Source of the DNA: Sinorhizobium sp.
Lineage (GTDB): Bacteria; Pseudomonadota; Alphaproteobacteria; Rhizobiales; Rhizobiaceae
DNA length: 9,225 bases
Direction of reading: 5' to 3'
Assembly (NCBI GenBank): GCA_031178305.1
Contig: JAPSJG010000121.1
Span: 1 to 9,225 of the forward strand
Part shown: positions 6,166 to 9,225 of the stretch, piece by piece
Layout: each line of letters begins with the position of its first letter
Numbering within the stretch: position 1 is the first letter of the stretch
Made by a program: the position numbers and the translations under genes
Notes under the pieces: generated by a model
Told to the model about the DNA's origin: nothing
Databases searched by the model: none
What the model saw: only the letters and a program-made list of their open reading frames with translations

Positions 6166-6723
6166 TCAGTTTGAGGGTTCGGGGACTGCAATGGATGCAT
6201 AGGTCTCGAGCGGGATGTCGTTGTCCTCACCGTTGGATCCGAATACCCATGCGAAATGAGCGCCATAATCGCTCATGAGGGTCAGAAGTCCAAGCCCGGA
6301 GCCGCTTTTGCCGCCGGCCGCATTGGCTTCGATACGTTCGATCAGGAGGTCGCCCGGATCCCCGGCCGTGATCTCCGAAAGCAGCCGCTGAAAGCGCTCG
6401 GCGGTTTGCTTGTCTACATAGTTGGAAACCTTCGTTCGGAAGGCGGTGTCGGTGACCGATGCTTCGACCAGGATCTCGCCGGATGTCCGGAACTTCACGG
6501 CGTTCTCTATGAGCTCATTGGTCAGATAGCCGACATTATGTCGCACCTCCTTGTAGAGGCTGCGTGAGCCGCGATAGCGCAGCGCCACGGATTCAGCGAC
6601 GAAATCCGAGGTCATCGCGCAATGTCTCCAGCTCAGGTCGAGCGGGCCGTCGAACAGGCGAAGCATGGTCACGTTGTCGCCGGTTCCAATCGCGAGGTCT
6701 GCCAATCCGTATAAGGCTGTCAT
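6166..6723 (-). CDS. SiaB / slr1658-like GHKL-type protein kinase
   Basis: A 185-residue cytoplasmic protein with a histidine-kinase-like ATPase fold. The N box is clear at residues 69-77 ('NELIENAVK', with Glu70, Glu73 and Asn74 for Mg-ATP), and a G2 box follows at 141-147 (GSGLGLL). The usual G1 box DxGxG is absent: the corresponding region reads 'VSNYVDK' (99-105), with Asn101 in place of Asp. There is no histidine-phosphotransfer domain, so it would act as a Ser/Thr kinase on the adjacent STAS protein, as SiaB does on SiaC and SpoIIAB on SpoIIAA. It begins 3 bases after the phosphatase stop; the AGG-TAGGGA ribosome site overlaps that stop, so the two are likely co-translated. RsbW-like anti-sigma function is an alternative, but no sigma factor lies nearby. 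Confidence 0.8.
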   Translation of the reverse strand: MTALYGLADLAIGTGDNVTMLRLFDGPLDLSWRHCAMTSDFVAESVALRYRGSRSLYKEVRHNVGYLTNELIENAVKFRTSGEILVEASVTDTAFRTKVSNYVDKQTAERFQRLLSEITAGDPGDLLIERIEANAAGGKSGSGLGLLTLMSDYGAHFAWVFGSNGEDNDIPLETYASIAVPEPSN

Positions 6724-6726
6724 TCC

Positions 6727-9087
6727 CTACCTATGCCTCATCACTACCAGTGTTATGTCGTCATGGATCTTATGGGTGCCGATATGCGCCATCAGGTCTT
6801 CGAGAATGCCAGTCTTGACCTCCTCGGCGGTTCGGCCATATCGCTGGCGCGCACTTTCGCAGAGCCTGTCGATGCCGAAGAGCTCGCCGTGCCGGTTCTC
6901 CGCTTCGGTTACGCCGTCGGTGTGGAGGACGATGATGTCGCCGCGGCCGAAAGCGATCTCGCGGGTGGCCACAAAGGGTGAGATATCCGGCTCCAATCCG
7001 ATCGGCAGCCCGAGGTCGAGCGTGTCGATGCGCTCGACTTTCGCGGCATCGCGCACCACAATCACTTCCTCGTGCTGACCCGAGAGAGTGAGGCGCCGTC
7101 CATCGTAGTCGAGGAAGGCAAGGGAAAGGTGCTTGTTGGTGCTGGTTCGGATAATGTTCTTGTAAATGGCACGATTTACCCGATTGAGGAATTGCGAGGG
7201 CTCCATTTCGCCCGCTTCCTGCAATGCCCGGGCGACGGATTGAACCATCAGCATCAGCACGCCGCTTTCGAGACCATGCCCGGTCACGTCCCCGATCCCG
7301 ATCTTCAGCCGCGGACCGTCCTTCAGCACGTCGTAGTAGTCCCCCCCGACTTCATCCGCCGGCCGCATATAGGCCGCAATTTCCAGATCCGGGATTTCAG
7401 CTAGTTCGCCGGCCCTCGGCAGCACCATCATCTGAATCCGGCGTGCGACCGCCAGTTCAGCGCCGAGACGCAGATTTTCGCTGCGCAGCTGCTCGTTCAG
7501 CGCGGAAATCTGCAGGTTCGCCTCCTCGATCTCCTTCGTGCGATCCTCAACGAGCTGTTCGAGATTTTCGGTGTGATAGCTGATCTGCTCGGCCATGCGG
7601 TTGAAGGCGGCACCGGCTGCGCCGACCTCGTCGCGCGTCGGGATCGCGACCCGGACGGAATAATCCTTCGCCTCAATGCGCTTGGCGGCATTCGCAAGCG
7701 CGCTGATGCCGCTCGTGATCCGCTTGGACACAGCAAAGACGGCCGAAGTGACGAAAAGCAGGGACACGAGCAGCGCCAGCATCTGATAGATCAGGATCCT
7801 GTTCGTCGCCTCGGAAATACCGGCCTGGGCTGCAAAGAGCGAGGCATAGATCTCCCGTTCGGGCACGACGATACCGAGTTGCATGGTCTCCCGGCGAACC
7901 GGCCCCGAAACCCAGAGGTTCGTCGGCTGCAACTGTTTCAGGACGAGGAGGTAGGGGACCTTTTCGCCGTTCTCGTCGAGCAGCACATGCTGCAGGAGCC
8001 CGTCGCGATCGAGTGGCAAGTTCGCGATCTCGGCCTGCGTGCTCCTGCGCAGCGAGCGGTCGAGGCCGGTAACGCCTTGCGTTCCCGTCTCGCTCGATAC
8101 GCGAAGGCCTATGATCTTTTCCCCGATCGGATTGATGGCGACGACATTGCCGTCCGACATGGCCAGGAAGCCGAAGCCATTTTCGGCGACCCGGACGTTC
8201 TCGACGATCTCGGCCAGTTGGTCGAGCGTGATATCCGTACCGGCGACCCCGGCAACGCGTTGGCGGTCACGCGACCAGAGCGGCTCGAAGAAGCTGACGA
8301 TCAGTTTTCCGGTGATCGCGTCCGTGTAGGGCGCCGTCTGGGTTATGTCCTCGTTCACCGGGCGGGATTTCGGATCGCGCGCCCATTGCTCCCAGGATTC
8401 GTAAAGACCGGGGAAGAAGAAAGTCCAGAAATTCTCCTTGTTGTGTCCGGGGTAGAGTTTGTCGAATGTCTGCGCCTGATCGGTGTAGGGGGCTGTCCTG
8501 AAGATCGGCCGTTCCTTCGGGCCGATATAGTACATCTGCAGCTTCGACTGGCCGTTTGCGAGCAGGCTGGGCGCGACGAGGTCGAGAACGGCGCTGTTCT
8601 CGATCTCCGCCTGGACGTCCGGAAGCGGAACGTGATTGGCATTGAGAAGATATCCCCAGACGCTGACGACCGACAGCGCACCGGGCCGGTTCTGCGCCCA
8701 TCCGCCTTTCGCGTCGTATTCGACCGTCACCGTGCCGGGCGCGCCGCGGGCCATCGCCTCGCCGATCTGCGACTTTCTGAGCGGTCGGTCGATCTGCTCC
8801 TGGAGAACGCCTGCCAGGGTGCTCACGTCGGAGTGGACCTGGCTCAAGAGCAGGTTCACGCGGGCGGCCGTCGATTCCGCATAGGAGCGGATATAGTCCT
8901 GGTTGGCCATCTCCAGGCCCCGACCGACTTCCAAGGCGGCGTCGCGTGAAAGCCTTTGCACGTTCCACAGCGCAAGGCCGCCGGTGACGAGCAGGTCGAA
9001 AAGCACGGCGCCGCCGACGACGAGCACGAATTTGGCGCGGAACGAACGCAAACTGAAAAGCGAGCTCTTTCGTTCATGCGCGCTCAT
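6727..9087 (-). CDS. Membrane sensor PP2C (SpoIIE-type) phosphatase, SiaA-like
   Basis: A 786-residue inner-membrane signalling protein. Domains in order: TM1 about 17-42; a large periplasmic Cache-like sensor about 44-425 (a 'VAGTDITLDQLAEIV' strand-helix and 'GFGFLAMSDGNVVAINP' are typical); TM2 about 432-455; HAMP about 453-506; a heptad-rich coiled coil about 500-548; and a PP2C/SpoIIE phosphatase domain 550-785. Metal-binding motifs are intact: 'EVGGDYYD' (Asp583), 'GDVTGHG' (Asp600), 'HTDGVTE' (Asp724) and 'HDDIT' (Asp777). It should dephosphorylate the STAS protein of the same operon in response to a periplasmic signal, as SiaA does for SiaC. The ATG overlaps the stop of the preceding gene (ATGA), and there is no strong ribosome site of its own, pointing to coupled translation. 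The ligand is unknown. Confidence 0.9.
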   Translation of the reverse strand: MSAHERKSSLFSLRSFRAKFVLVVGGAVLFDLLVTGGLALWNVQRLSRDAALEVGRGLEMANQDYIRSYAESTAARVNLLLSQVHSDVSTLAGVLQEQIDRPLRKSQIGEAMARGAPGTVTVEYDAKGGWAQNRPGALSVVSVWGYLLNANHVPLPDVQAEIENSAVLDLVAPSLLANGQSKLQMYYIGPKERPIFRTAPYTDQAQTFDKLYPGHNKENFWTFFFPGLYESWEQWARDPKSRPVNEDITQTAPYTDAITGKLIVSFFEPLWSRDRQRVAGVAGTDITLDQLAEIVENVRVAENGFGFLAMSDGNVVAINPIGEKIIGLRVSSETGTQGVTGLDRSLRRSTQAEIANLPLDRDGLLQHVLLDENGEKVPYLLVLKQLQPTNLWVSGPVRRETMQLGIVVPEREIYASLFAAQAGISEATNRILIYQMLALLVSLLFVTSAVFAVSKRITSGISALANAAKRIEAKDYSVRVAIPTRDEVGAAGAAFNRMAEQISYHTENLEQLVEDRTKEIEEANLQISALNEQLRSENLRLGAELAVARRIQMMVLPRAGELAEIPDLEIAAYMRPADEVGGDYYDVLKDGPRLKIGIGDVTGHGLESGVLMLMVQSVARALQEAGEMEPSQFLNRVNRAIYKNIIRTSTNKHLSLAFLDYDGRRLTLSGQHEEVIVVRDAAKVERIDTLDLGLPIGLEPDISPFVATREIAFGRGDIIVLHTDGVTEAENRHGELFGIDRLCESARQRYGRTAEEVKTGILEDLMAHIGTHKIHDDITLVVMRHR

Positions 9088-9225
9088 AGCGGTTTGCGTC
9101 CCGACGCAGCCCAGATCGGCCAGCCGGCATAGCCCTTGGGATGGAGCGCTGCGAAGATATGATCCCGGAATCCCTGGCGGAAACGCGCGATGAATTCAGG
9201 AGGGTCGCCGCGCTTTACGGCCATT
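9084..9225 (-). CDS. 3' end of an unidentified gene heading the phosphatase operon
   Basis: An open frame enters from the right edge and ends in TGA at 9086-9084, which overlaps the ATG of the phosphatase gene by 4 bases. It encodes at least 46 residues, including 'PPEFIARFRQGFRDHIFAALHP' in part and ending in 'IWAASGRKPL'; an in-frame ATG at 9224 could be internal or the start. The translation is rich in aromatic and basic residues and reads like real protein. I do not recognise the family. The overlap implies that it belongs to the same operon, so its identity could reveal what the module senses or controls. Confidence 0.6.
   Translation of the reverse strand, partial: MAVKRGDPPEFIARFRQGFRDHIFAALHPKGYAGWPIWAASGRKPL

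Noticed and set aside
5647..6174. A 175-codon plus-strand frame covering the gap and the STAS gene
   Set aside because: It is antisense to a clear STAS gene over most of its length and begins inside the palindromic repeat; no domain or ribosome site supports it.
7573..8949. A 458-codon open frame on the plus strand, antisense to the phosphatase gene
   Set aside because: The opposite strand encodes an intact multi-domain protein with all expected motifs. The antisense translation has no recognisable domain and is very rich in Arg, Asp and Gly, as expected of a frame mirrored from a GC-rich gene.

Overview
The window is GC-rich, densely coding alphaproteobacterial DNA. Gene content, codon use and intergenic elements suggest a rhizobium of the Sinorhizobium/Ensifer type. 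This is inferred from style, not from a database match. I see eight protein genes (two cut by the window edges), no rRNA, tRNA, CRISPR array or intact mobile element.

Layout, left to right. (1) 1-239, plus strand: the C-terminus of a probable Gfo/Idh/MocA-type oxidoreductase. (2) 430-1212, plus: an exported (Tat-type signal) intradiol ring-cleavage dioxygenase-like protein with all four iron ligands. (3) 1359-2816, plus: a full-length TrkH-type potassium uptake membrane subunit with four selectivity-filter loops. (4) A convergent gap of about 200 bp containing an 11-bp inverted repeat. (5) 3018-4061, minus: an extended SDR protein that resembles UDP-glucuronate decarboxylase but lacks the catalytic Lys and Glu. 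(6) A divergent, A/T-richer gap (4062-4388) with two adjacent operator-like inverted repeats. (7) 4389-5543, plus: an AraC-family regulator. (8) 5544-5814: gene-free DNA with a palindromic intergenic element of three consecutive perfect hairpins, whose 3' end recurs as a fragment near 1260. (9) 9225-5815, minus: a tightly packed operon of an unidentified gene end, a membrane Cache/HAMP/PP2C phosphatase, a GHKL-type kinase and a STAS protein.

The last operon is the most interesting part. It is a complete partner-switching module in the order phosphatase, kinase, STAS substrate, as in SiaA-SiaB-SiaC of Pseudomonas (slr1658/slr1659-type families in cyanobacteria). The membrane phosphatase would sense an external signal and dephosphorylate the STAS protein, and the kinase would oppose it. 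The output partner, a diguanylate cyclase (SiaD) in Pseudomonas, does not follow the STAS gene here, so the target is unknown. The other genes look like separate transcription units with no obvious shared pathway.
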